Program-made: the position numbers and the translations under genes
Assembly: GCF_002906255.1 (NCBI RefSeq)
Contig: NZ_POTC01000035.1
Location: 1-33,591, forward strand
Length of the DNA: 33,591 bases
From: Novacetimonas maltaceti
GTDB taxonomy: Bacteria; Pseudomonadota; Alphaproteobacteria; Acetobacterales; Acetobacteraceae
Direction of reading: 5' to 3'
Part shown: in pieces, positions 7,340 through 15,251 of the stretch
Layout: the number at the start of each line of letters is the position of its first letter
Numbering within the stretch: position 1 is the first letter of the stretch
The notes under the pieces: model-generated
What the model saw: the letters and a program-made list of their open reading frames with translations, nothing else
Database searches by the model: none
What the model was told of the DNA's origin: nothing

Positions 7340-7819
7340 TCAGTTGACGCCATACTGCTTGCGCTGGTTCATCATCGTGTTCAGCTTCTCGCTATAGGCA
7401 TGGTAGCTGCCCTTTGGCGCGCAGCCCATCTCCTCCAGGTCCTCAAGGTGGACGCTGTCGTTGATCCAGCCGTTCACCTCGCCAAAGGGAATGACGGCAG
7501 GCAGCGGGCGGTTGGCGAACACGATCGGGTCGTCATGGCCCGGAACATAGCCGAACTGCGAAAAATGGGCGTTGCGGGCGGGGCTTTCGGCCACTTCCCC
7601 GCACACCACGGCCGCGCCATCGACGCTGCGGGCCGCAAGGTGGCGGAAACGTGCCTCCTGCGGGTGGGGCAGGGTGGCGGCAACCTTCTTCATCGCCTCC
7701 GCCGCGCCGGGGACATGCGCCGCACTGCCGTCGATCACCGTCTGCGCCGTGCACGCGCCCGCCGACATGCCCAGGGCCGCAGCCCCGAAAAGCGTCGCCA
7801 CGATCATGGCCTTGTACAT
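7340..7819 (-). CDS. Secreted protein of unknown function
   Basis: A 159-residue protein with a clear signal peptide: MYKAM, a hydrophobic stretch to about residue 20 and a probable cut near ACTAQ (residues 22-26). The mature part has two Cys (one in AAVVCGEV, one in MGCAPK) that could form a disulfide in the periplasm. The AAVVCGEV segment preceding a YxxF-type stretch is seen in several alphaproteobacterial exported proteins, but I cannot name a family. The ATG has AGGAACG 4-11 bases upstream. It is the first gene of the minus-strand run that continues to the NUDIX gene. Confidence 0.75.
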   Translation of the reverse strand: MYKAMIVATLFGAAALGMSAGACTAQTVIDGSAAHVPGAAEAMKKVAATLPHPQEARFRHLAARSVDGAAVVCGEVAESPARNAHFSQFGYVPGHDDPIVFANRPLPAVIPFGEVNGWINDSVHLEDLEEMGCAPKGSYHAYSEKLNTMMNQRKQYGVN

Positions 7820-7864
7820 CTGTCGTTCCTTCCTGCCGTTGCGCCTCCACCCCGCAAAACGTCA

Positions 7865-7897
7865 ACGCGAGACATTCGACGCGAAACATCCAACGCG
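7865..7897. promoter_or_regulatory. 14-bp direct repeats ACGCGA between divergent genes
   Basis: ACGCGAGACATTCG is followed by ACGCGAAACATCCA and a further ACGCG, giving three ACGCG blocks at 14-bp spacing. They lie 46-78 bp upstream of the secreted-protein start at 7819. This may be a regulator binding site; no regulator is known for it. Confidence 0.35.
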
Positions 7898-8093
7898 CAG
7901 GGGGCATGGACGATCACCTTGGTGCCCGCCTTCGGCGTCCGGGGTCAAGCATCGGGATGGCGCTTTGTTCAATTACATAACGTGTGATAATGTTTTGGAA
8001 AAAGACGCGCCGGATCGCCCGCCCCACGCCCGCCGGGCGGCGCGGGACGCGGGTTTGTGCTAAGCCTGCCTCCCCACAAGGACGAGGACCCCA

Positions 8094-8444
8094 ATGAGCA
8101 CCGACCCCACCTGCCCGCAATGCGGCTGCGCCCACGCCTATCCCGATGGCAGCCTGTGGATCTGCCCCGAATGCGGCCATGAATGGAACCCGCAGGACGA
8201 ACCCGCCACGGACACCGCCACCGATGCGGACGTGCGCGACGCCAACGGCACCCCCCTGTCCAACGGCGACAGCGTGACTGTGCTGAAGGACCTGAAGGTC
8301 AAGGGCGCGTCCTCCGTCATCAAGGGCGGCACAAAGGTCCGCAACATCCGCCTGACCGATGGCGCGGACGGCCACAACATCGCCTGCAAGATCCCCGGCA
8401 TCGGGGCCATGAACCTGAAATCCGAGTTCGTGAAAAAAGCCTGA
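8094..8444 (+). CDS. yjdM: YjdM (PhnA-family) zinc-ribbon protein
   Basis: A 116-residue cytoplasmic protein. The N-terminus has a rubredoxin-like zinc ribbon: CPQCGC at residues 7-12 and CPECGHEW at 25-32. The C-terminal half (SNGDSVTVLKDLKVKG, then KGGTKVRNIRL) is the typical SH3-like YjdM domain. This family was once called PhnA from its neighbourhood to phosphonate genes in E. coli, but a phosphonate role is not supported and no phn gene is near. Length matches the family. ATG preceded by AAGGACGAGG. Divergent from the secreted-protein gene at 7340-7819. Confidence 0.92.
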   Translation: MSTDPTCPQCGCAHAYPDGSLWICPECGHEWNPQDEPATDTATDADVRDANGTPLSNGDSVTVLKDLKVKGASSVIKGGTKVRNIRLTDGADGHNIACKIPGIGAMNLKSEFVKKA

Positions 8445-8473
8445 TTACAGGCCATGAAGGTGTGGCTGCCATC

Positions 8474-8883
8474 GCCACACGCCACACCCGGGCGCTGCCC
8501 GGGCGCTGCCCGGACCCGGCAGGGAGCGCGCTCCCTGCACCCTGATTCGTTAAAACTCATGGTTTCCAAAGGGCAATGCCCTTTGGTGGGGGTTCGGGGG
8601 CAAAGCCCCTGAGACTATCGCCGCACGCACCACCCGGGCGCTGCCCGGACCCGGCAGGGATCGCGATCCCTGCACCCTGATTCGTTAAAAGTCATGGTTT
8701 CCAAAGGGTAATGCCCTTTGGTGGGGGTTCGGGGACAAAGCCCCTGAGGCAGTCGTCGCACGCCACACCCGGGCGCTGCCCGGACCCGGCAGGGATCGCG
8801 ATCCCTGCACCCTGATTCATTAAAAGTCATGGTTTCCAAAGGGTAATACCCTTTGGTGGGGGTTCGGGGGCAAAGCCCCTGAG
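8474..8883 (-). repeat. Structured repeat array E (3 units, reverse)
   Basis: Three units fill most of the gap between yjdM and the COG4299 gene. The first has the CAGGGAGCGCGCTCCCTG palindrome, the next two CAGGGATCGCGATCCCTG, so both arm versions occur side by side in one array. The CCCTTTGG hairpin also varies: GGGCAATGCCC, GGGTAATGCCC and GGGTAATACCC. Confidence 0.9.
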
Positions 8884-9023
8884 GACACGGGCACATAGGG
8901 GACGCTTAACCCCAATCTATCGCACGCGGCTATTTTTGACATGGACAGGACTGTTACGGGGCCGGAGGGTTTGTGGACCATCCCTGCGGGGCGTGGGCCG
9001 CACGCGCGAAGGAGAGCACAGCC

Positions 9024-10217
9024 ATGACAGCCGCCCCCACTGCTGCCCCCTCCGTGGCGTTATCGCGCGGCGCGTCGTCGCGGGTCATTTCCATCGACGC
9101 CCTGCGCGGCGCGACGGTGGCGGTGATGATCCTGGTCAACAATCCCGGCGACTGGGGGCAGGTCTATCCCCTGCTGCGCCATGCGGCGTGGAATGGCTGC
9201 ACGCTGGCGGACCTCGTGTTCCCGTCCTTCCTGTTCCTGATGGGGTGCGCGATCCCGCTGTCGCTGGACCGGCGCATCGCACAGGGCACCGACCGGGGCA
9301 TGCTGTCGCGACAGATTTTCCGCCGTGCGGCGCTGCTGTTCGCGCTGAAACTCCTGCTCAGCGCCTATCCATATTTCCACCTCTCCCACCTGCGCCTGTA
9401 TGGCGTGCTGACACGCATTGCCGCGTGCTACCTTGCGGTGGGGCTGTTCTGTGTCTGGGTGCCGGCGCGCCGCCTGCTGCCGGTCGCGATCGGGGTGATC
9501 CTTGTGGGATACTGGCTTGCCCTGCGCTATGTCCCGATCCCGCATGCGGGGCTGCCGGGGCGGGACTTTCCGCTGTTCGATGCGCGGATGAACCTTGGCG
9601 CGTGGCTGGACCGCGCCATCAGCGCATGGTCGCTGCACTGGCTGCATATGGGGCGGCTGTATGAGGACGGATGGGACCCCGAAGGCGCGCTGGGCACCCT
9701 GCCTGCCATCGCGACAACCATGCTGGGCGTCATTGCGGGGCGGATGCTGCGCGATGGGGATGCCCCCTCGCGCCGGCTGGCCGTCATGGGGGTGGGGCTG
9801 CTGGCGTCGGGCGCCGTGTGGGGCCTTGCCTTTCCCATCAACAAGTCACTGTGGAGCAGCTCCTTCGTGCTGTGGACCGGCGGGGTCAGCATGTGCGTGC
9901 TGGCGCTGTTCCACCTCGCCTTTGACACGCGGCGCGTGCAGGACCGCTCCGCCATGATGGGGCGCATCCTGCTGGTGCTGCGCATCCTTGGCATGAACGC
10001 ACTGGTGGCGTTCCTCTTTTCCGGCTTCCTGGCCAAGACGCTGATGCTGCTGCCCGCGCCGGGGGGCGGGTCGCTGTCGGACTGGCTGTACCATCTGGCC
10101 TGCCATGGCGCGGCGTCGGGCATGTTCACGTCGCTGCTGTTTGCGCTGGCGTTCTGCGCGGCGTGCTTCGTGCCGGTCTGGGGGCTGTGGCGCAGGCACA
10201 TGATCGTCAGGCTGTAA
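9024..10217 (+). CDS. COG4299/DUF5009 multi-pass membrane protein (heparan-alpha-glucosaminide acetyltransferase-like)
   Basis: A 397-residue polytopic inner-membrane protein with roughly ten hydrophobic segments. It opens with SIDALRGATVAVMILVNNPG and has the W-N-G-C-T-L-A-D-L-V-F-P-x-F-L-F-L-M-G stretch characteristic of this family. Eukaryotic HGSNAT transfers acetyl groups across the lysosomal membrane; bacterial members (such as NagX) are associated with amino-sugar or polysaccharide metabolism, but the substrate here is unknown. The ATG at 9024 is chosen over 8973 because AAGGAG stands 9 bases upstream. The gene is convergent with the protease gene, with only 6 bp between stop codons. 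Confidence 0.85.
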   Translation: MTAAPTAAPSVALSRGASSRVISIDALRGATVAVMILVNNPGDWGQVYPLLRHAAWNGCTLADLVFPSFLFLMGCAIPLSLDRRIAQGTDRGMLSRQIFRRAALLFALKLLLSAYPYFHLSHLRLYGVLTRIAACYLAVGLFCVWVPARRLLPVAIGVILVGYWLALRYVPIPHAGLPGRDFPLFDARMNLGAWLDRAISAWSLHWLHMGRLYEDGWDPEGALGTLPAIATTMLGVIAGRMLRDGDAPSRRLAVMGVGLLASGAVWGLAFPINKSLWSSSFVLWTGGVSMCVLALFHLAFDTRRVQDRSAMMGRILLVLRILGMNALVAFLFSGFLAKTLMLLPAPGGGSLSDWLYHLACHGAASGMFTSLLFALAFCAACFVPVWGLWRRHMIVRL

Positions 10218-10223
10218 CGCCCG

Positions 10224-11249
10224 TCAAAGCCCGCTCAGCAGGTGCCACACCCGCGCGATCGCCAGCAGCGGCGGGCGCGAATCCCGCGGATAGACCCGCC
10301 CGTGATAGATGACGCACGCCATTTTCGGAAAGCCTATGACATGCACGTCATACGTCTGCTCCGGCGGGGCGACGGCGGGGTGCAGTTGCAGGACATCAAG
10401 CACGCCGGGGCCGGAGACCGGCATGAAATAGGCCTGCGCCCCGTGATAGAAGGAATAGACCTGCCCGTCATCGGCATGCCGGTGGTGCAGTTCGACAAAG
10501 GCATGCATGTCATGGGCCATCAGTTGCGTGCGAAAGACGGAGGTCAGGGTCTCTATCCCCTCCACCACGCCGATGATCCGGTTGTTCGGGTCCAGCAGCG
10601 CCGAACCCGAACTGCCGGGCATCAGGGCGGCGGGGTCGGAAAACCATCCCGTCATGATCCCCTGGTACAGCGCCGGCGCGATGTCGAGGCCACGGATACG
10701 GTCATAGCCACGGCTGGCATGCACCATGTCCAGCAGCACCCCGCCATCGCCCTTATGGCCGCGCACGGCGGCTTCGGGTTCCTGCGCCAGGCTGGCGTCG
10801 GACAGGACGGTGGCCGGGTCCTGCACGCCCTGTCCCAGGAAATTGCCGAACCGGTCGAACACATCCACGACGCCGTGCGTCCGGGTCGCCTTTTCCAGCA
10901 CATGGCGCACCGTCAGCACGCGGTTGTGCCCGGCGGCGTCGTGGCTGTCATGGATGACGGTGCCTGACCCGGACTCCGCCCCGTCCTCGCCGGGGAAGTG
11001 GACATACAGCAACACCGCGGCGTCCAGCGCCGGGCGCTCGGTCGGGGTCAGCCGCTGCCCGTCAAAGCACGACCCGTCGGAGACGATGTCCGGCCCGCCA
11101 TGGCGGACCATGTCCGTGTGGGCGATCGTGAACGGGCCGAACCTGTGCCCCAGCACCACGACCACCGTATAGGCGAACAGCAGCAGCGTGAAGCTCAGCA
11201 TCCATTCGCGGCGCACGAAATCGCGCAGGGCGCGCAGCAGGCGGGTCAA
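10224..11249 (-). CDS. Membrane-anchored trypsin-like serine protease
   Basis: A 341-residue protein with an uncleaved N-terminal membrane anchor at about residues 17-34 and the rest in the periplasm. Trypsin-fold motifs are visible: GSGTVI at 95-100, TVRHV with His116, Asp candidates at 168 or 174 (KGDGGVLLDMV), and PGSSGSALL with Ser214 as nucleophile, followed by IGVVEG. So the catalytic triad looks complete. The substrate is unknown. The start is TTG at 11249, overlapping by TTGA the stop of an 18-codon ORF with an excellent ribosome site. ATG at 11201 would cut into the anchor. Convergent with the COG4299 gene. Confidence 0.72.
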   Translation of the reverse strand: MTRLLRALRDFVRREWMLSFTLLLFAYTVVVVLGHRFGPFTIAHTDMVRHGGPDIVSDGSCFDGQRLTPTERPALDAAVLLYVHFPGEDGAESGSGTVIHDSHDAAGHNRVLTVRHVLEKATRTHGVVDVFDRFGNFLGQGVQDPATVLSDASLAQEPEAAVRGHKGDGGVLLDMVHASRGYDRIRGLDIAPALYQGIMTGWFSDPAALMPGSSGSALLDPNNRIIGVVEGIETLTSVFRTQLMAHDMHAFVELHHRHADDGQVYSFYHGAQAYFMPVSGPGVLDVLQLHPAVAPPEQTYDVHVIGFPKMACVIYHGRVYPRDSRPPLLAIARVWHLLSGL

Positions 11250-11302
11250 CGCACGCCCCGCAGGGGGCGGCGCGCGGCAGGGCGGGAAGGGAGGCTGGAC
11301 AT
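11246..11302 (-). CDS. 18-residue leader ORF coupled to the protease
   Basis: Too short for routine gene calling. It starts ATG at 11302 with GGGGAGG 4 bases upstream, the best ribosome site in this area, encodes MSSLPSRPAARRPLRGVR and stops at TGA, whose T and G are shared with the TTG start of the protease gene (TTGA overlap). The arrangement suits translational coupling. An alternative is that a one-base change has split a once-longer protease N-terminus. There is no homology evidence. Confidence 0.5.
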   Translation of the reverse strand: MSSLPSRPAARRPLRGVR

Positions 11303-11352
11303 GCGGCCTCCCCTATCACACAGGCGTGAGGCTGCCTACCATGTCCCGGCCG

Positions 11353-12744
11353 CTACAGCACCGCCCACATCAGCGCCGTGCCCGCAAAGGCGCACATGGC
11401 CGCGATCCCGGTCATGACGGTCCAGCTTGACAGCCCTTCCCCCACGCCCAGCCCGGCCATGCGGGTGACGATCCAGAACCCCGCGTCATTGACATGCGAC
11501 AGCGCCATGCCCCCCGCCCCCATAGCCAGCGCCAGCAGCGCAAGGTGCGTCTGGTCCAGGTGCAGGCGGGCCACCAGCGGCCCGACGATGCCCGCCGTCG
11601 CCATCAGCGCGACCGTCGTCGGCCCCTGCGCCACACGCAGGATCATGGTCATGACGAAACACAGCGCCAGCACCGGCAGCCCCGCCGATGACAGCATCCC
11701 GCCCAGCGCATCTCCGACGCCGCTCTGCACCAGCACCTGCGCGAACGCGCCGCCCGCGCCGGTAATCAGGATGATCCCGGCGGTGGACGGCAATGCGGCC
11801 GCCAGCACGTCCGACACGGTGGACAGCGCCATGCCGCGCCGCAGCCCCAGCAGCCACGCGCACACCACCACGTCGATGCCAAGCGCCACGTACGGGATCC
11901 CCGCGAACGCGATGACGGAGCGCGCCATCCCCGCCGCCATCATGTCCGACGCCAGCGTGCCCGCGACCATCAGCACGACCGGCAGGCCGATCACCAGCGC
12001 GATTTCCCCCGGATGGACCGGGCGCGCGCGCACCGCGTCAATCAGGCGCGCGTCGGCGGGGCTGCCATGCTCGGGGCCTGCTTCTTCCCCCGCCTCCTCC
12101 ACGATGGCGCGGATGTCGGGCGCGCAGCCAAGGGGACGGGCCATGACCGGGCGCGACAGGACATAGGTCAGCGCCACCGAAAACGCCGCCAGCGGCAGGC
12201 CCAGCATCAGCACCCGCCCCGCCCCCACGCCCAGCGCGCCGCCCACGGCCACCGCACCCGGATGCGGCGGCAGCAGCGCATGCACCGTCAGCATCGTCAC
12301 CGCCATCGGCACGGCGAACACGGCGGGCACGCGCCCGGTCTGGCGCGCCATGCCATAGACAAGGGGCATGAGCATGATGACCCCGACCTCGAAAAACACG
12401 GGGATGCCGACGCCAAAGGCAGCAATCACGATCGCCAGCGGCACATGCGCCGCCCCCGCGCGCCGCACCAGCGCGCGCGCCACCGCCTGCGCGCCGCCCG
12501 ACAGGTCCACCATCCGCCCGATCATCGCGCCCAGTGCGACGATGATGGCGATATGCCCGACAGTCCGGCCCAAGCCCCCCTGCACGGCATCGGCCAGGCG
12601 GGCGACCGGCGTGCCCGTCAGCAGGGCGACGGCGGTGGCCACCAGCAGCAGGGCAAGGAACGGATGCACCCGCCCCACCACGATCAGCACCAGCAGAACG
12701 GCAATCGCCCCCGTTCCGATCAGGGCCAGCATAATGGGGGTCAT
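11353..12744 (-). CDS. gntP: GntP family gluconate:H+ symporter
   Basis: A 463-residue permease with about 12-14 membrane helices, standard for GntP/GntT. Family signatures are visible: GALGAMIG-like segment near residue 70-76, FGVGIPVFFEVGVIML at about 109-124, and HALLPPHPGAV at about 155-165. It would import gluconate (or a related sugar acid) with protons; acetic acid bacteria oxidise glucose to gluconate in the periplasm and then recover part of it, so the function is sensible. The ATG at 12744 has AGGAA 6 bases upstream. No gluconokinase gene is adjacent. Both flanks hold unrelated genes, so it is probably monocistronic. Confidence 0.93.
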   Translation of the reverse strand: MTPIMLALIGTGAIAVLLVLIVVGRVHPFLALLLVATAVALLTGTPVARLADAVQGGLGRTVGHIAIIVALGAMIGRMVDLSGGAQAVARALVRRAGAAHVPLAIVIAAFGVGIPVFFEVGVIMLMPLVYGMARQTGRVPAVFAVPMAVTMLTVHALLPPHPGAVAVGGALGVGAGRVLMLGLPLAAFSVALTYVLSRPVMARPLGCAPDIRAIVEEAGEEAGPEHGSPADARLIDAVRARPVHPGEIALVIGLPVVLMVAGTLASDMMAAGMARSVIAFAGIPYVALGIDVVVCAWLLGLRRGMALSTVSDVLAAALPSTAGIILITGAGGAFAQVLVQSGVGDALGGMLSSAGLPVLALCFVMTMILRVAQGPTTVALMATAGIVGPLVARLHLDQTHLALLALAMGAGGMALSHVNDAGFWIVTRMAGLGVGEGLSSWTVMTGIAAMCAFAGTALMWAVL

Positions 12745-12801
12745 ACAGGTTCCTGCACAGCGATGGCCGCCCCCGCGTGCCGCACCTGGACGGATCGTGG
12801 C

Positions 12802-12824
12802 AAGGGGACAGATTCAGTCCCCTT
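12802..12824. promoter_or_regulatory. Perfect 8-bp stem-loop upstream of gntP
   Basis: AAGGGGAC and GTCCCCTT enclose a 7-base loop. It lies in the 351-bp space between the gntP and Hint genes, 58 bp upstream of the gntP start. Followed on the plus strand by TTATC, it would be a weak terminator. Similar GGGGACAGATTC hairpins occur in other genomes, but no associated transposase is here. Confidence 0.4.
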
Positions 12825-12882
12825 TATCAGGGATCGGCGGTCAGGCCGCAAGGGGGACCCGATAGCGGTGGCATCGCACAGT

Positions 12883-12925
12883 CAGGGGCGTTGCCCGGCA
12901 TATGTATGCACCCTGCCCTGCAGCA
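12883..12925 (+). repeat. Decayed remnant of the structured repeat (F)
   Basis: TCAGGGGCGTTGCCC at 12884-12895 onward matches hairpin 1 of the repeat unit, then GCACCCTGCCCTGCAGCAGG recalls its central part. The middle is missing. It marks a repeat-unit edge upstream of the first Hint gene. Confidence 0.5.
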
Positions 12926-12966
12926 GGAGGTTAGCAAATAGTTTGTAACAGAACCTCTCGTAATGT

Positions 12967-12982
12967 ATCTGTTATAACAGAT
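12967..12982. promoter_or_regulatory. Perfect 16-bp palindrome upstream of first Hint gene
   Basis: ATCTGTTATAACAGAT lies 114 bp before the ATG at 13096. A separate TGTAACAG stands at 12944-12951, and the same TGTAACAG occurs at 15111-15118 within the short dyad ACTGTAACAGT upstream of the second Hint gene. The shared motif and spacing to the start (about 135-145 bp) suggest a common regulator. Confidence 0.5.
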
Positions 12983-13095
12983 GCAGGGACTCGCACGGGT
13001 CCCCCGATCTCCGGTCGTTCCACGTCTCTGGTTTCATGCCTGTCCTGCCATGAAGGGGCCGGAAAGACCGACCCTGTTACAGGACAGCGTGGGCA

Positions 13096-14637
13096 ATGAC
13101 ACAGTATACCAATTACAGCAACAAGAGTTACTCGCTGACGACCAACAGCAACGGCTACGTCAGCAGTTCGCAGATTTTCGCGGCCCAGAACACCACCACC
13201 GATGGCAATGGCAACCCGGTCTTTGCCGTGGACAACATCGCCTCGGTCAACGAGGATGGCCCGAACACGCCCGATCCCGGTTTCACCAACGGGACGAACA
13301 CCATGACGCTCAACAGCCTGTATGAAAACGGCGTCAATACGGGCTTTGTCACGGCGACGACCACGGGGGCCAATGGCGGGCAGGAAACCGCCCTGCTGCA
13401 GCAGACGCCCTATACCACCAGCGACGGCACGTTCCTGTACGCCCCGTCACAGACCATTGACGACACGGTCAACGGCCAGGTGGCGCAGACCGAAAGCAGC
13501 GGTTCGGGCGGCGCGTACCTCTATTTCACGAACACGGCCGCCACCCCGATGTCGGACGTGCCCTCCACCGTCACGGCCGACAGCAATGGCAATGACTTCA
13601 CCCCCATTGCCTCCACCTCGGACGTTCCGTGCTTCACCACGGGCACGCCCATCCTGACGCCGCGCGGCGATGTCGCGGTGGAGGACCTGCGCGTGGGGGA
13701 CGAGGTCGTCACCGCGTCCGGCGCCCACCGCCGCATCCGCTGGATCGGCCAGCGCCGCGTGCTGTGCCCGGCGGTCGCCCCATCACGCCGCCACATCGCG
13801 CTGCCGGTGTGCATCAGCGCCCACGCCATCGCGCCGGGCATCCCCGCGCGCGACATCCGGCTGTCGCCGGGCCATGCGGTCGCGCTCACCGTGGATGGCG
13901 CGGACGTGTTCGTGCCCGCCAGCGCACTGGTCAACGGCGCGACCATCACGCAGCCGGACTGTGTCGTGGCGCATTACTGGCACGTCGAACTCGACAGCCA
14001 TGACGTGCTGATGTCCGCCGGCCTGCGCAGCGAAAGCTTCATCGACGTCGGCAACCGCCATAACCTTGCCATCGGCGTGGAGGGACTGGACCCCGAACGC
14101 ACCCCCGCCACGCTGGCGGATTACGCCCTGCCCTTCCACGACAACGGTACTGTGGTCGCCACCCTGTACGCGCAACTGGCCGCGCGGGCGCAGGAACTGG
14201 GCTGGCACCTGGCGGAAGCAGACTGCGGCCTGCACCTGCTGGTCGATGGGCAGCGCGTCGATCCCGTCATCGCGGGTGGCCTGTGGCACTTCTCCTTCCC
14301 CGCCACCGCACGCCGCGTCAGCCTGCACAGCACGACCTTCCGCCCGAGCCTGCTGGGCCATGACGGCCACGGCGACCCGCGCGACCTTGGCGTGCAGGTG
14401 CATGGGGCGTGGATGGCCGGCGCCACACTGGGGCTGGACCATCCGCTGCTGGCGGGGGTTTTCCACCCCAACGAAGCCCGCGACGGATGCGCATGGCGCT
14501 GGACCACCGGCATGGGCACCCTGCCGTCCGGACTGTGGGCCGGAAAGGCCGGGCGCGTCACCCTCAGCCTCGACGTGACGCACACCACACATACCGGCTG
14601 GCACCTGCCCCATGAGGACCGCCGCAACGTGGCGTAA
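13096..14637 (+). CDS. Hint-domain (Hedgehog/intein-type) protein 1
   Basis: A 513-residue protein in three parts. Residues 1-178 are Asn/Thr/Ser/Gly-rich and beta-prone (LNSLYENGVNTGFV is shared with the paralogue); no signal peptide is seen. Residues 179-320 form a Hint_2-type domain: it opens with Cys179 in CFTTGTPILTPRGD, followed by VEDLRVGDEV, then LSPGHAVAL with Ser257-x-x-His260, then YWHVELDSHDVLMSAGL. In Hedgehog proteins the first Cys and a T-x-x-H motif drive thioester formation and self-cleavage, so cleavage after Pro178 is plausible. Residues 320-513 are a conserved C-terminal block of unknown role. ATG preceded by AGGACAGCGTGGG. Its 3' end is identical in DNA to that of the second Hint gene. 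Confidence 0.82.
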   Translation: MTQYTNYSNKSYSLTTNSNGYVSSSQIFAAQNTTTDGNGNPVFAVDNIASVNEDGPNTPDPGFTNGTNTMTLNSLYENGVNTGFVTATTTGANGGQETALLQQTPYTTSDGTFLYAPSQTIDDTVNGQVAQTESSGSGGAYLYFTNTAATPMSDVPSTVTADSNGNDFTPIASTSDVPCFTTGTPILTPRGDVAVEDLRVGDEVVTASGAHRRIRWIGQRRVLCPAVAPSRRHIALPVCISAHAIAPGIPARDIRLSPGHAVALTVDGADVFVPASALVNGATITQPDCVVAHYWHVELDSHDVLMSAGLRSESFIDVGNRHNLAIGVEGLDPERTPATLADYALPFHDNGTVVATLYAQLAARAQELGWHLAEADCGLHLLVDGQRVDPVIAGGLWHFSFPATARRVSLHSTTFRPSLLGHDGHGDPRDLGVQVHGAWMAGATLGLDHPLLAGVFHPNEARDGCAWRWTTGMGTLPSGLWAGKAGRVTLSLDVTHTTHTGWHLPHEDRRNVA

Positions 14638-14643
14638 GCCCCC

Positions 14644-15062
14644 CGCAGGGGCGCTGCCCCTGCACCCCGCCAAAGGGCATTGCCCTTTGGAAACCATGAC
14701 TTCTTAACGAATCAGGGTGCAGGGAGCGCGCTCCCTGCCAGGTCCGGGCAGAGCCCGGGTGTCGCATGCGCCGATGGCCTCAGGGGCTTCGCCCCCGAAC
14801 CCCCACCAAAGGGTATTACCCTTTGGAAACCATGACTTCTTAACGAATCAGGGTGCAGGGAGCGCGCTCCCTGCCGGGTCCGGGCAGCGCCCGGATGTCA
14901 CACGCGCCGACTGCCTCAGGGGCGTTGCCCCTGAAACCCCACCAAAGGGCATCGCCCTTTGGAAACCATGACTTTTAAACAGATCAGGGTGCAGGGAGCG
15001 CGCTCCCTGCCGGGTCCGGAGCAAGCCGCCCGGATGTCCCACGCGCCAACGGCCTCAGGGGT
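14644..15062 (+). repeat. Structured repeat array G (about 3 units, forward)
   Basis: The array starts 6 bp after the stop of Hint gene 1, at hairpin 1 of a unit (GCAGGGGCGCTGCCCCTGC), and has three CAGGGAGCGCGCTCCCTG palindromes, the first followed by CCAGG instead of CCGGG. It breaks off after CTCAGGGG at 15062, inside hairpin 1 of a fourth unit, where the AT-rich leader of Hint gene 2 begins. Confidence 0.9.
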
Positions 15063-15251
15063 GGTGCGGACACTCCCCGCGCACAGGGTTTACAACGATA
15101 GATTTCATACTGTAACAGTCAATTACAAAGAGACTACGTGGCTGTCATAACTGGCATTTCGTAAATATACATATGAAATGCAGGATATAATACCCGCCGT
15201 CTCGTCGTGTCATGATTTTACACCCTGTGCTGTGGCGGAGTTTTTTCAGAA
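15063..15251 (+). promoter_or_regulatory. AT-rich leader of second Hint gene
   Basis: 189 bp of lower-GC DNA. It holds the dyad ACTGTAACAGT at 15109-15119, the 11-mer ACAAAGAGACT at 15126-15136 that recurs beside the orphan gene at 4126-4136, and GATATAAT at 15183-15190, a candidate -10 region. GGAG stands 11 bases before the ATG at 15252. Confidence 0.4.

Noticed and set aside
12802-12824. REP-associated transposase site
   Set aside because: The hairpin resembles ones seen elsewhere, but there is no tyrosine transposase gene and only one copy.
12013-12948. Plus-strand frame of 311 codons over gntP
   Set aside because: His/Arg/Gln-rich shadow of the permease gene on the other strand.
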